Counted from the first letter of the stretch, positions 45,889 through 54,872 are shown. The stretch: DNA of 64,000 nt from Brevibacillus sp. JNUCC-41 (GCF_014844095.1 NZ_CP062163.1:4993501-5057500); one strand, 5' to 3'. Numbers and translations are program-made. Notes: generated by a model from the sequence alone, not told the origin.

Positions 45889-45974
45889 TGTCCCGGATCG
45901 AATTCCTTAGATTTTAAATGCACCTTTCCTTTTCGGGCTGGAAAACTCTCAAACTTGAAAAATGATATTCTACT

Positions 45975-46008
45975 AAAAAACCCCTTGTCCATATTGGCCA
46001 AGGGGTTT
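45975..46008. terminator. Terminator between MFS and GntR genes
   Basis: AAACCCCTTG / CAAGGGGTTT stem; T-run on the minus strand (TTTTTT), partial on plus. Ends the murQ-gntR operon. Confidence 0.8.
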
Positions 46009-46062
46009 AACTTATCCAGATTAATCATTTTTGCTATTATTATTTAAAAGTGGGATTCTGTT

Positions 46063-46800
46063 TTATATTACTGGTGGTATACGCTCCAAATTAATTCTGA
46101 ATTTATATCGATCTGCACGGTAGACTGATCTGACAACCCCAAGGGGTCGATTCGTATCCAGGATAATTCTTCGTTCTATCAGCAATATAGGGGAACCTTC
46201 GACTACCTCGAGCATTTCCGCCTCTTTTTTTTGAGCGATGGAGGCTTCAATTATCTGTCTGCCATGCTGGATTTGTAAGCCGAAGGTTTTTTTAACATAG
46301 TCATGTATGGAACTCACGGCCATTTCTTCCGTTAGATCCGGGGCAAGATCTTTAGAGATGTATAGCCTTTCAAATGCCATCGGCAACTGATCAGCAAGCC
46401 TTACACGTTCCAGTTCGAAAATAGGAGTTCCTTCTTCAATCTCAAGCTTTGCAGCAAGTTCATGATCAGCATTGACCTCTGTAAAACTGATGACTCGTGT
46501 ACTTGGTTTATGTCCTCTTGATATCATATCCTCTGAAAAGTTTGTTAATCCTTGCAAGGGCTGCTCCAATATTTGTTGGGCAACGAATGTTCCTTTTCCG
46601 CGCTGCCTGTATAAATAACCGCCATTTACGAGGTTAGAAATCGCCTGTCTCACCGTCATCCTGCTTATTCCATATTTTTCAGTATATTCTTTTTCTGAAG
46701 GAATCATCTCTCCTGGCACCAATTCAAGGTTTTGAATCGCTCCTTTAATCTCCTCTTCAAGTTGATGATAAATGGGACTCGGGGAATTCTTTTGGATCAT
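46063..46800 (-). CDS. GntR/HutC-family regulator with UTRA domain
   Basis: 245 residues. Winged helix MIPSEKEYTEKYGISRMTVR and QAISNLVNGGYLYRQRGKGT, then a UTRA effector domain (about 90-240). Close in style to NagR/YvoA, which senses GlcNAc-6-P or GlcN-6-P; those are products of the MurNAc pathway encoded upstream, so feedback by amino-sugar phosphates is a reasonable inference. Last gene of the cell-wall recycling cluster. Confidence 0.87.
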   Translation of the reverse strand: MIQKNSPSPIYHQLEEEIKGAIQNLELVPGEMIPSEKEYTEKYGISRMTVRQAISNLVNGGYLYRQRGKGTFVAQQILEQPLQGLTNFSEDMISRGHKPSTRVISFTEVNADHELAAKLEIEEGTPIFELERVRLADQLPMAFERLYISKDLAPDLTEEMAVSSIHDYVKKTFGLQIQHGRQIIEASIAQKKEAEMLEVVEGSPILLIERRIILDTNRPLGVVRSVYRADRYKFRINLERIPPVI

Positions 46801-46927
46801 TTAGCGTACATCTTCCTTTCATCGTGATGTAAATTTTACAAGGCATCCTGTTCGGAAACATCTCAAGCTAAAATTCCGTTCGATGATCCCTATCCATGCT
46901 AATAAACACGATAAGACAAACTTATAT

Positions 46928-47794
46928 TTAAGTATCCAAATTCCTTTTTGTGAATTTCAATACCGATTCCCTTGAACGTTCAATTTCATTTTTATTTTCA
47001 TTATAGAATTTTGAAACGTACGCATAGAAAATAATGCTGACCGTTAGAAATTGTGCAAAAAGCGAACTTGTTGCAGCACTTCGGAATTTTGCCTCAGGAG
47101 CACGTACATGATTTAGGGACATATCAACTTTTTTAGTTAGCCCATTGTTCCCCAATCGTGATAAACCAATTGTTTTAATTCCATATGCTTTAGCAATATC
47201 AACGAGTTCCAGAACTTCTTCAGTTTCGCCACTATTGGAAATACAGAAAAAAACGGTATTCTTTGATGATGCAGCGAGTGCTGTGGCCGTAATATGCGGG
47301 TCTTGATTAGCACTTACAATTTTTCCTAACCGTAACCATTTCTGTGTAATATCTTCAGCAACAAGCCATGATGCCCCTAATCCATAAACATAAATCACAT
47401 CTGCACTTCTCATGGTTTCAATGATATTGTCTAGAACGGTCTCATCCAAATAATGTGCCGTTTCCTGGATAGCTTGGACAGAGTTGGACACTATTTTATT
47501 TTTGATGGACGCTATTGTTTCATTAGGCTCAATGTCATGGAAACCTTTTTTCTCCGGTTGCGAAATCAGTGATGATAGGGATACCTTCAGTTCTGAAAAA
47601 CTGTTAACTTTTATCGAATGACAGAATCTCGTTACTGCAGAACTGCTGGCATTGGCATGGTCAGCTAATTCATGTATCGTCATTCTTATAATATCTTGTG
47701 GATTTTCTAAGATATATTGGGCAATTTTCCTTTCTGAATTAGGCAACTGGTTCAATAAACTTTCAATTCTCAATAAAATATTTTCAACGGGCAT
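46928..47794 (-). CDS. murR: MurR/RpiR-family regulator (HTH + SIS domain)
   Basis: 288 residues. HTH_6 domain (NSERKIAQYILENPQDIIRM, ANASSSAVTRFCHSIKVNSF) and SIS sugar-phosphate domain (DVIYVYGLGASWLVA, VFFCISNSGETEEVLELV). MurR members respond to MurNAc-6-P. Located immediately downstream of murK; AAGGAG precedes the ATG. It probably controls the promoter upstream of murQ, where two AAATTAATTT palindromes lie. Confidence 0.88.
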   Translation of the reverse strand: MPVENILLRIESLLNQLPNSERKIAQYILENPQDIIRMTIHELADHANASSSAVTRFCHSIKVNSFSELKVSLSSLISQPEKKGFHDIEPNETIASIKNKIVSNSVQAIQETAHYLDETVLDNIIETMRSADVIYVYGLGASWLVAEDITQKWLRLGKIVSANQDPHITATALAASSKNTVFFCISNSGETEEVLELVDIAKAYGIKTIGLSRLGNNGLTKKVDMSLNHVRAPEAKFRSAATSSLFAQFLTVSIIFYAYVSKFYNENKNEIERSRESVLKFTKRNLDT

Positions 47795-47819
47795 ATCGTT
47801 TACTCTCCTTGATCTTTAC

Positions 47820-48716
47820 TTACTTTAACTGCTTCATTGCTATGTAGTAACCACCCAAGGTAGCTGATACGTCATCCAAAACAAATTTCACTTTTGGTTT
47901 TTCAAGTTTAATATGATTGATGAAAGAGCTTTGCACCAATGGTATATTTGTCAATATGCTACCTTTTATCGCAATTGTAACATTCTCACTTAACATTAAC
48001 TTCTTGATAACCTCAAGCGTTTGTTTTGAAAGGTGGTACCCAGCCTGATTCAGAATATTTTGCGAGAAACCATCGCCCTTCTCCGCATGTTGGACAATTA
48101 GGGGAACAAACGCGGCAATCTCGGATTTCGTGGCGGAATAAATGAATTTCTTCAGTTGCATTACACTATGAAGCCCAAGTTTTTTAAGTATTGTCTCGGT
48201 TAAATGGCTATATTCATATCCCTCATCCTCTTCTTTCGTCATTTTTATAAAAGCCTGCATGGCGATCCAGTAGCCACTTCCTTCATCCCCAAGAATGTGT
48301 CCCCAGCCTCCAGAAGATTTCTCGATACCTTTATGGATGCCGATACTTAAAGATCCAGTTCCGGATATGGTCAAAATGCCATCATTTCCTTTTAGTAAAG
48401 CAGCATGAGCGATAATTCCATCATTTACAATCGTGAACGGGGCATTAAATGCCTTGCTTAATGCACGTTTTATGCCCTGCGGATTTTCAACTCCTCCATA
48501 CCCGGCTAGACCTAAGCAAATGTAATGGCAGCTTCCATTATCAATAGGCGTTATGCATTGTTCAATTGCCTGTATAATGTTAGCGATGGCTTGTTTTTCA
48601 TCTATAAGCAGGTTACCATACCCCGCTTTGCCTACACTTATTTTATTTCCCTTTAAATCATAGGCCATTGCTTCAGTTTTAGTGCCACCGCCGTCAACAC
48701 CGATAATATAATTCAT
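47820..48716 (-). CDS. murK: MurNAc/GlcNAc kinase, BadF/BcrA ATPase family
   Basis: 298 residues. ASKHA fold: IIGVDGGGTKTEAMAYD (phosphate 1), CLGLAGYGG, FTIVNDGIIAHAAL, ILTISGTGSLSIG and SSGGWGHILGDEGSGYWIA. Fits MurK-type kinases that phosphorylate MurNAc and GlcNAc at C6. Its role here would be to phosphorylate the unphosphorylated half left after MupG cleaves a PTS-imported disaccharide. AGGAG precedes ATG. Confidence 0.88.
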   Translation of the reverse strand: MNYIIGVDGGGTKTEAMAYDLKGNKISVGKAGYGNLLIDEKQAIANIIQAIEQCITPIDNGSCHYICLGLAGYGGVENPQGIKRALSKAFNAPFTIVNDGIIAHAALLKGNDGILTISGTGSLSIGIHKGIEKSSGGWGHILGDEGSGYWIAMQAFIKMTKEEDEGYEYSHLTETILKKLGLHSVMQLKKFIYSATKSEIAAFVPLIVQHAEKGDGFSQNILNQAGYHLSKQTLEVIKKLMLSENVTIAIKGSILTNIPLVQSSFINHIKLEKPKVKFVLDDVSATLGGYYIAMKQLK

Positions 48717-48750
48717 ATCATTCTCCTATTCAGTAAAAAAGGGAAGGAAA

Positions 48751-49860
48751 TTACCCTTCCTTCCCTGAAGATTCTCCATTAACATCGAATTGGAATTTCC
48801 CCCATGGTTCCAAATAATCGAGGAGAAAGATTTCCTCTTCCGCTATTCGGCCAACTACATTTGTTTTCCCCGAATTCTTCATTTCCTTCAATGCAATCTG
48901 CAGTTCCCCTTTATATTGTCCATAGAGCTCATTTTCAATTAAAATATCACCACGTCTAATATCAGGGGTATATGTTGGTTTAAATTCTTCGCCCTTATAT
49001 TTCACTCGTGATTGAGTCGAGCGAATAAGGTAATCGGAAACATCACCACGGTAAAAATGGAATTCTTCCAATACTATTTTTTTCTCTAAAGCTGTTATGG
49101 TGTCGTGAAGGTTAACATTAAATGTTAACAGACCGCTGTTTAACAGGCTAAGCTCCTTCAATTCATCTTCGGATGCGTAGGCATTTGCAATAATTACATC
49201 ATCAATCAACCCTGTCGCATACAAGTGTTTCGCTTGTGTCGTAATGGGCAATTCCCGGTGCATTTCCAATGTACATAGCCCTTCCATGATAGGCCAAGGT
49301 CCGTACGTTGCTGCATGTGAGCTTATGAAAGCTGCCGTGCGTATATTATGCTTTTTGAATGACTCACAGCATTTTATAAAATGAGGATAGCTCAGCCCTG
49401 CATAGCGATGAGGATAGAAGTTATGCGATCCTACTAAATTCTCTTTATTTGGTTTGTAATCGATAATATTTTCTAAATATTTTGTTGCATTGCTCATATT
49501 TATTTCAATTTTGAGACCATATGGATTATGTGTCATAATCGACTCTTCGTTACCTGTAAAGCCCATGTCCAGTCTGATCCCATACGCACCTAATTCTGCA
49601 AAAAACGATAAGTCATTATAAGAAATGCCTAGCGAACCGAATACTCGGGGAGCAATATCGACCATCACTTCCATATTCAATTGATTGGCATAACGAATCG
49701 TTTCTTTAAATTCTTTTAAAATCTTCTCTTTGTCACCTTCGACGGATAGCAAGCAAGTAAAGATCTTTTTGAATCCATATTTGTGTGCAAGTGCAATGTA
49801 TTCCATGTCTTTTTCAACGGTTGAATGCTCTGGATAGATAGAAATACCGAGTTTACCCAT
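48751..49860 (-). CDS. mupG: MupG-type 6-phospho-N-acetylmuramidase (DUF871)
   Basis: 369 residues. TIM-barrel start KLGISIYPEHSTVEKDMEYI, then FTCLLSVEGD, MVDIAPRVFGSLGI, AYGIRLDMGFTG, SHNFYPHRYAGLS, ISSHAATYGPWPI and a C-terminal small domain (RRGDILIENELYGQYKGELQ). S. aureus MupG cleaves MurNAc-6-P-GlcNAc inside the cell. AGAGGTGATT precedes ATG. It lies between the PTS IIA gene and murK, so its substrate should be the product of the adjoining PTS. Confidence 0.88.
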   Translation of the reverse strand: MGKLGISIYPEHSTVEKDMEYIALAHKYGFKKIFTCLLSVEGDKEKILKEFKETIRYANQLNMEVMVDIAPRVFGSLGISYNDLSFFAELGAYGIRLDMGFTGNEESIMTHNPYGLKIEINMSNATKYLENIIDYKPNKENLVGSHNFYPHRYAGLSYPHFIKCCESFKKHNIRTAAFISSHAATYGPWPIMEGLCTLEMHRELPITTQAKHLYATGLIDDVIIANAYASEDELKELSLLNSGLLTFNVNLHDTITALEKKIVLEEFHFYRGDVSDYLIRSTQSRVKYKGEEFKPTYTPDIRRGDILIENELYGQYKGELQIALKEMKNSGKTNVVGRIAEEEIFLLDYLEPWGKFQFDVNGESSGKEG

Positions 49861-49875
49861 TATTTAATCACCTCT

Positions 49876-50205
49876 TTACTGTTGTGGAGCTAGCTTTTTT
49901 ACAATGCGAATCATATGTTCAATTAGCTTTTGTTCACTCATTGCCGTCATTAAGTGATCCTGAGCATGAATCATTAATAATGTTTTCTCACTTGGAACTC
50001 CATTCAATTCTGCCTGAATCAGTTTGGTTTGTGTTTTATGGGCCAAGTTCAATTCCTCCTGACCCTATTTAATTAGATCCTCTGCCTTTTCAAAATTGAA
50101 TTCTTCCGCTTCTTTCAGTGCGTCAAATGCTAAACCCCTCGCATTTCCACTATGTGATATTATCTCAAAAATTTCCATTTCATTATTGTTCATTTCAGTT
50201 GACAT
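49876..50205 (-). pseudogene. PTS lactose/cellobiose-type IIA with an in-frame amber codon
   Basis: ATG 50205 after AGGAG. The frame reads MSTEMNNNEMEIFEIISHSG, NARGLAFDALKEAEEFNF, KAEDLIK, then TAG at 50065-50067 (codon 47, probably from GAG), then continues GQEELNLAHKTQTKLIQAEL and LLMIHAQDHLMTAMSEQKLI to TAA. The phosphorylated His (HAQDHLM) lies after the stop. AGGAGG at 50055-50060 precedes a TTG at 50046 by eight bases, so re-translation of a 56-residue C-terminal part is possible. Without it, this PTS needs a IIA from elsewhere. Confidence 0.85.
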
Positions 50206-50276
50206 ATCATTACACTCCTATTTTATGTTAGATTTTGAAGGTTCATTGGAATACTGTAATCCGTTTAAAACACCAT

Positions 50277-51623
50277 TCACTTGATGTTCGGTACAGCATT
50301 TTCACTGAAAAATCGTGGTAAGTATTCTTGATGCGCTTTTAAAAGTTTTTGTAAAACAATTTCCGCCAAGTCATCACTTGGAATAAGCGGGTTAATCGTT
50401 AAAGCTAATAACGCTTTATCATAAGAACCTGTAACGGCTGCCTCAGCACCAATTCTTTCAAATGATTTAATTTGTTGAATTAAGCCAAGCACTTGTATGG
50501 GTAATTTTCCCATAGTCAAAGGAATTGGTCCATTTTTGGTGACGATACAACTTACTTCGACTGCTGAATCATGATCTATATCCGTAAGCGATCCTTTGTT
50601 TTGTACATTTAGCACTTGAATGTCTTTTTTATCATTATAAATGGAAGAAATAACATTACATGCTGCATCGCTATAGTAAGCTCCACCACGTTGCTCTAAT
50701 TGTGGAGGCTTGATGTCAAGGGTTTCATCCTTGTATAGGTCAAACAAACCTTCTTCCAGTTTTTTTACAACTTCTGCTCGAGTTTTCCCTGATTTGAATG
50801 CTTCCAACTCTTCTTCTAAAATCGTTTTTGTTTTGTAATAATAACGATGGTACGGGCAAGGCACCACTCCTAAAGATTTCAAAAATCTTCTGTTCCAAGC
50901 CAATGGGGCAATATTCTTCATCGTCAGTTGAATTTCAGGATTGCCAAGCATTTCAAGCACTTTATCCGTGACTTCTTCATCATCAACGAACACATGCATC
51001 CCGAATACCATATGGTTTAACCCGGCGAAATCCATGTGCACTCTCTTCATATCAACACCAAGCATGTCGGAAATAGACATATGCATATTAAATGGAACAT
51101 TGCATACCCCAATGACTTTTTTATGCTTGCTGTAGCGGAGAAGGGCTTCCGTTACCATCCCAGCTGGATTTGTGAAATTAATTAACCATGCATCCGGGCA
51201 GAGCTCCTGCATTTCTTCTGCAATTTCCAGAAGAATGGGGATAGTTCGTAATGCTTTGGACAATCCTCCTGCGCCATTTGTTTCTTGACCAATTAAGCCT
51301 AATTCCAATGGGATCCGCTCGTCCTTGATTCGTGCATCAAGTAAACCCACTCTCATTTGCGTTGTGACAAAATCCGCATTTTGCAAGGCTTGACGGCGAT
51401 CTAACGTTAGATGTATTTCCATTGGAAGTCCTGCTTTTTCAACCATACGTTTTGCTAATGTTCCTACAATCTCCAGTTTTTCTTTTCCTGCCTCAATATC
51501 CACTAACCACAGTTCTCTAATGGGCAACTCATCATATCGTTTAATAAAACCTTCTATTAATTCTGGTGTATAACTGGAGCCTCCACCAATTGTGGCAATC
51601 TTCAACCCGTTTTCCATTTCCAT
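50277..51623 (-). CDS. GH4 6-phospho-glycosidase (6-phospho-beta-glucosidase type)
   Basis: 448 residues. NAD- and metal-dependent GH4 enzyme: LKIATIGGGSSYTPELIEGF (NAD site), FVTTQMRVGLLDARIKDERI, GQETNGAGGLSKALRTIPI, INFTNPAGMVTEAL, GVCNVPFNMHMS with the metal Cys, and GLNHMVFG with the metal His. Most resembles CelF/LicH/ChbF 6-phospho-beta-glucosidases; in this context it could hydrolyse phospho-chitobiose or a phosphorylated GlcNAc-containing disaccharide. GAGGTG fits the ATG at 51623 better than the one at 51629. Confidence 0.9.
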   Translation of the reverse strand: MEMENGLKIATIGGGSSYTPELIEGFIKRYDELPIRELWLVDIEAGKEKLEIVGTLAKRMVEKAGLPMEIHLTLDRRQALQNADFVTTQMRVGLLDARIKDERIPLELGLIGQETNGAGGLSKALRTIPILLEIAEEMQELCPDAWLINFTNPAGMVTEALLRYSKHKKVIGVCNVPFNMHMSISDMLGVDMKRVHMDFAGLNHMVFGMHVFVDDEEVTDKVLEMLGNPEIQLTMKNIAPLAWNRRFLKSLGVVPCPYHRYYYKTKTILEEELEAFKSGKTRAEVVKKLEEGLFDLYKDETLDIKPPQLEQRGGAYYSDAACNVISSIYNDKKDIQVLNVQNKGSLTDIDHDSAVEVSCIVTKNGPIPLTMGKLPIQVLGLIQQIKSFERIGAEAAVTGSYDKALLALTINPLIPSDDLAEIVLQKLLKAHQEYLPRFFSENAVPNIK

Positions 51624-51663
51624 TCCCATAACACCTCATTGTAAGCTAATCTGAATTCTTCAT

Positions 51664-51948
51664 TTATTTATAGATGATTGCATAACAAACCAATGCGCTT
51701 ACCGCTAATAAAGACAAGAATAATAGTGCTGCTTGTTTCTTGTTTTTAAACTTACCTTCAACAAAACAAACAACCATCGTCAATCCTGCGCTTATGGCAA
51801 AGGTATTTCCCATGTATAGTGATAATTGTTCATTTATCTCAAAGGCATCCATTAATCTGTTAAAGATAAAATTAAAAACAAGAATGAAGCTAAAAAATAG
51901 AAAGGCACTTTTGTAACTAAAAAAGTGGATTCTGGAAGTTGAATTCAT
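51664..51948 (-). CDS. Small membrane protein in the PTS operon, 94 residues
   Basis: Three hydrophobic helices (SAFLFFSFILVFNFIF, FAISAGLTMVVCFVEG, AALLFLSLLAVSALVCYAII). GGGGG lies seven bases before ATG 51948. Placed between the IIC and GH4 genes, behind a hairpin. No family recognised; its conserved placement with a Lac-family PTS would need checking. Possibly an accessory subunit of the IIC channel. Confidence 0.65.
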   Translation of the reverse strand: MNSTSRIHFFSYKSAFLFFSFILVFNFIFNRLMDAFEINEQLSLYMGNTFAISAGLTMVVCFVEGKFKNKKQAALLFLSLLAVSALVCYAIIYK

Positions 51949-51971
51949 GTTCTTTCCCCCTCTCAATTCAT

Positions 51972-52009
51972 AAAAGGAGTTTGGAGCATTTAGTCCCAAA
52001 CTCCCTTTT
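51972..52009 (-). terminator. Intra-operon hairpin after the IIC gene
   Basis: AAAAGG.AGTTTGG / CCAAACT.CCTTTT stem with a short T-run; probably a partial terminator or RNA-stability element that lowers downstream expression. Confidence 0.6.
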
Positions 52010-52018
52010 AGGTATTCC

Positions 52019-53308
52019 TTATAAAGCGATATTTTTTTGATCCGTTGTTTCTACCATGTTTTCCTGCGCTAAAAGCTTTTTATCGTACATCTTAAAGAAT
52101 GGCAGATAAATAATAACGGAAATGGTTAAATTCACCATCACTAGAACAATGGCTCTCCAATCACCTCCTGTTGAAAGGTAGGCACCTATTGGAGCGGGCA
52201 GTGTCCAGGGAACCATTACATAAGTCGGATTCACCAGTCCGATGGACGTTGCTATATAGGCAAGTGTTGCACCAATTAGCGGTGTAATGATAAATGGAAT
52301 GATCAGTACCGGGTTGAGTACAATTGGCATCCCAAATATTACAGGTTCATTGATGTTAAAAATGCTTGGTACGATTGTTGCTTTCCCCATTGCTTTACTA
52401 TAGGTGGACTTTGCCGTTAAGAGCATGGCAATTACTAAACCCAATGTTGCACCAGACCCACCAATCCAAATAAACCATTGGAAAAATGTTTCAGGAGCGA
52501 TGTGGGGAATTGCCTTTCCAGCAGCAACCGCAGCAGAGTTATTCCCCAAGTATACTTCCCAAACCGGACGAGCTACGGCACCTACGACTGATACGCCATG
52601 AATACCAAATGACCAAAAGAATGTAATCAAAAATACTGGAATTAATACACCTGGCAATGTATCGCCTGCACTGATGAGTGGTGCAACCGCTTTATCGACA
52701 AGTGAGTGTAAATCAACAGCAAAAACGACTGTAATTAAAGTCATAACAAGCAGAACAATTGAAACTGGTATTAATGCTTCAAATGAACGGGCCACTGAAG
52801 TTGGAACAGAATCCGGCATTTTGATTGTGATATTTTTTGTCTTACAAAGACGTAAAATTTCGACAGCAAAAATGGATACAATCATTCCTACAAAAAGACC
52901 ATGTCCGCCGAGATTTGTCATTGGCAGAACAAATCCCACATCATCCATCGTCTTTACACCAATTGTGAACAAGAAGGCTGCTAATGATAGTAAACCTCCA
53001 GATAGAGGATCAAGTTTATAGCTTTGAGATAAACTGTAGCCTATACCAAAAGTAATATATAGCGTCATGATGAACATCGTTAATCGATATGGTATTAAAA
53101 TTTCAGCTATATGTTTTGCAGACCATTCACCTAATGCAGTATCTGCTGCAACGGGCGGAAATGCGATGATCAAGAATAAACTGCCAAAGATGATGAAAGG
53201 TAACGCAGAAACCACTCCATCCCGAATTGCGCGTAAATGTTTTTGCTCAGACAATTTAGCCATAGGTGTTGAAAGATTATTTTCTAAAAAAGCTACAAAC
53301 TTGTCCAT
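52019..53308 (-). CDS. PTS lactose/cellobiose-family IIC channel
   Basis: 429 residues, about ten membrane helices. Family marks MDKFVAFLENNLSTPMAKLS, FFWSFGIHGVSVVGAVARP and the substrate/phospho-transfer signature IFNINEPVIFGMPIVLNP. CelB-like. Normally carries cellobiose, chitobiose or lactose; surrounded here by murQ, mupG and murK, it probably imports a cell-wall disaccharide. AAAGGGG precedes the ATG. Confidence 0.92.
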   Translation of the reverse strand: MDKFVAFLENNLSTPMAKLSEQKHLRAIRDGVVSALPFIIFGSLFLIIAFPPVAADTALGEWSAKHIAEILIPYRLTMFIMTLYITFGIGYSLSQSYKLDPLSGGLLSLAAFLFTIGVKTMDDVGFVLPMTNLGGHGLFVGMIVSIFAVEILRLCKTKNITIKMPDSVPTSVARSFEALIPVSIVLLVMTLITVVFAVDLHSLVDKAVAPLISAGDTLPGVLIPVFLITFFWSFGIHGVSVVGAVARPVWEVYLGNNSAAVAAGKAIPHIAPETFFQWFIWIGGSGATLGLVIAMLLTAKSTYSKAMGKATIVPSIFNINEPVIFGMPIVLNPVLIIPFIITPLIGATLAYIATSIGLVNPTYVMVPWTLPAPIGAYLSTGGDWRAIVLVMVNLTISVIIYLPFFKMYDKKLLAQENMVETTDQKNIAL

Positions 53309-53357
53309 TCGTGTTTTCCCCTTTTACGTTTAGTGAAAAGAAATAGTAATTAGTTTA

Positions 53358-53663
53358 TTATTTTGCTAGTTCCGTTACCAACTTTAGTAGTTTAGGTCCG
53401 CCAAGAGGGCTGTAAGCTTGCGCTGGTATGGCTTCACAAGGGACGCCCGCTTCATCTGCCGATGCCTTAAAGCCATCGAAACGATGTTTGACTTGCGGAG
53501 CTACCATTGCAACATCCCAGCCATTTCGTACTTCCGCATCAAATTCTTGAGTGCCGACTGCCAATACTTCTATGGTTACACCCTGTTTTTCCCCTTCCTT
53601 CTTTAAAGCGCTTACAACGATTGCACTAGACATTCCACCTGAACATACGAATAATACTTTCAT
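53358..53663 (-). CDS. PTS lactose/cellobiose-family IIB
   Basis: 101 residues. MKVLFVCSGGMSSAIVVSAL holds the phosphorylated Cys7 (family motif CxxGMSTS-like), then VTIEVLAVGTQEF and VAMVAPQVKHRF. Passes phosphate from IIA to the sugar. The real start is the ATG at 53663, since GGAGG directly precedes it and lies inside the longer frame. Between murQ and IIC. Confidence 0.92.
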   Translation of the reverse strand: MKVLFVCSGGMSSAIVVSALKKEGEKQGVTIEVLAVGTQEFDAEVRNGWDVAMVAPQVKHRFDGFKASADEAGVPCEAIPAQAYSPLGGPKLLKLVTELAK

Positions 53664-53703
53664 TCTTTTTTCCTCCAATTTTTCATTTTTTTTATAAAAA
53701 GCG

Positions 53704-54588
53704 TTAAATCGTTTTTCTTATGAATCCTTGTGCCTTCACTAAACGATTTGAGGCTTCTTCATATGATACATTCGTTAAAATCATGACAATTGCAATCTTA
53801 GGCTGGGCATGTGCCTTTTCTAAAAATTCACCTGCAATTTCATAGCTACAGTCAGTAGCATCCATGATAATACGTTTTGCACGTTCAACTAGCTTTTCAT
53901 TAGTTAACTGTAAATCTACCATTAAATTTCCATAAACTTTTCCAACTCCAACCATTGAAGCGGTGGAAAGCATGTTACATACTAACTTTTGCGATGTTCC
54001 AGCTTTTAAACGTGTAGAACCCGTCAGGACTTCAGGCCCGTTTACAACTTCAATCGCAACTTTTGCAATCTTACCTATCTCAGAACCTTTGTTACAGCTT
54101 ATCGACACAGTTCCTGCACCAACTTGATTGGCATATTCCAATCCAGCAATAACATATGGAGTGCGACCACTGGCTGCAATGCCCACTACGACGTCCCTGT
54201 TTGTTAATTCGATTTTCTTCAAATCTTCAGGACCTAATTCAAAACTGTCTTCAGCACCTTCCACTGCCTTAATGAAAGCCTTTTCCCCACCAGCTATAAG
54301 ACCCACTACTTCACTAGGATCGGTATTGAATGTCGGGGGACATTCTACTGCATCCAATAATCCGATGCGCCCGCTTGTTCCTGCACCCATGTAAATTAAT
54401 CTGCCGTTTTTTTTCATGGCTTCGACGATCATCTCCACGGCTTTAGAAATTTGCGGAAGTTCTTTTTTTACACAATGGGCAACTTTGATGTCTTCTTCGT
54501 TCATTACCTCTAAAAACTCAAGTGTTCCCATTTCATCCAAACTCATGGTCTTTTCATTACGACGCTCTGTCGTTAAATGCTCTAGCAT
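53704..54588 (-). CDS. murQ: N-acetylmuramic acid 6-phosphate etherase
   Basis: 294 residues. Cleaves the D-lactyl ether of MurNAc-6-P to GlcNAc-6-P and D-lactate. SIS domain with MGAGTSGRIGLLDAVECPPT, GLIAGGEKAFIKAVEGAEDS (catalytic Glu), VVVGIAASGRTPYV and GSTRLKAGTSQKLVCNMLS. ATG 54588 lies eight bases after AAGGA. First gene of the minus-strand operon; its promoter and operators are visible at 54647-54705. Confidence 0.95.
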   Translation of the reverse strand: MLEHLTTERRNEKTMSLDEMGTLEFLEVMNEEDIKVAHCVKKELPQISKAVEMIVEAMKKNGRLIYMGAGTSGRIGLLDAVECPPTFNTDPSEVVGLIAGGEKAFIKAVEGAEDSFELGPEDLKKIELTNRDVVVGIAASGRTPYVIAGLEYANQVGAGTVSISCNKGSEIGKIAKVAIEVVNGPEVLTGSTRLKAGTSQKLVCNMLSTASMVGVGKVYGNLMVDLQLTNEKLVERAKRIIMDATDCSYEIAGEFLEKAHAQPKIAIVMILTNVSYEEASNRLVKAQGFIRKTI

Positions 54589-54646
54589 ACATATCATCCT
54601 TTTTTATTTCAGTGGTGAAAGTGGTGAAACTTTTTTAGCTATAGAG

Positions 54647-54675
54647 AATATATCATTATTAAAAATTAATTTCAA
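54647..54675 (-). promoter_or_regulatory. Promoter of the murQ operon
   Basis: Minus strand: -35 TTGAAA (54670-54675), 17-bp spacer, -10 TATATT (54647-54652). About 60 nt upstream of the murQ start. Confidence 0.75.
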
Positions 54676-54705
54676 TATTGTGTATACATTTTTAAAAATT
54701 AATTT
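54659..54705. promoter_or_regulatory. Two operator-like direct repeats with AAATTAATTT palindrome
   Basis: TTAAAAATTAATTT occurs at 54659-54672 and 54692-54705, 33 bp apart (three helix turns). Each contains the palindrome AAATTAATTT. The first overlaps the -35/spacer of the murQ promoter, as expected for repression by the RpiR/MurR regulator; assignment is inferred. Confidence 0.6.
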
Positions 54706-54858
54706 TAAAATAAACGGAGATAGCTAAATGATTATTATCTTTCTACTAAAATTGGAATGTAAACTGACTAGCCATCTTATGAACCAAACCTCCGATTCTT
54801 TTTATTGTTTAGATCTTATCTCACTATTCATATGTAACAAATTCATATATTCATTATT

Positions 54859-54872
54859 TGTTAACGCTTACA
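54859..54872 (+). promoter_or_regulatory. Catabolite-response element (cre)
   Basis: TGTTAACGCTTACA matches the CcpA consensus TGWAANCGNTNWCA at 13 of 14 positions. It lies 42 bp upstream of the GHL10 start, so this gene is probably glucose-repressed. Confidence 0.75.
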
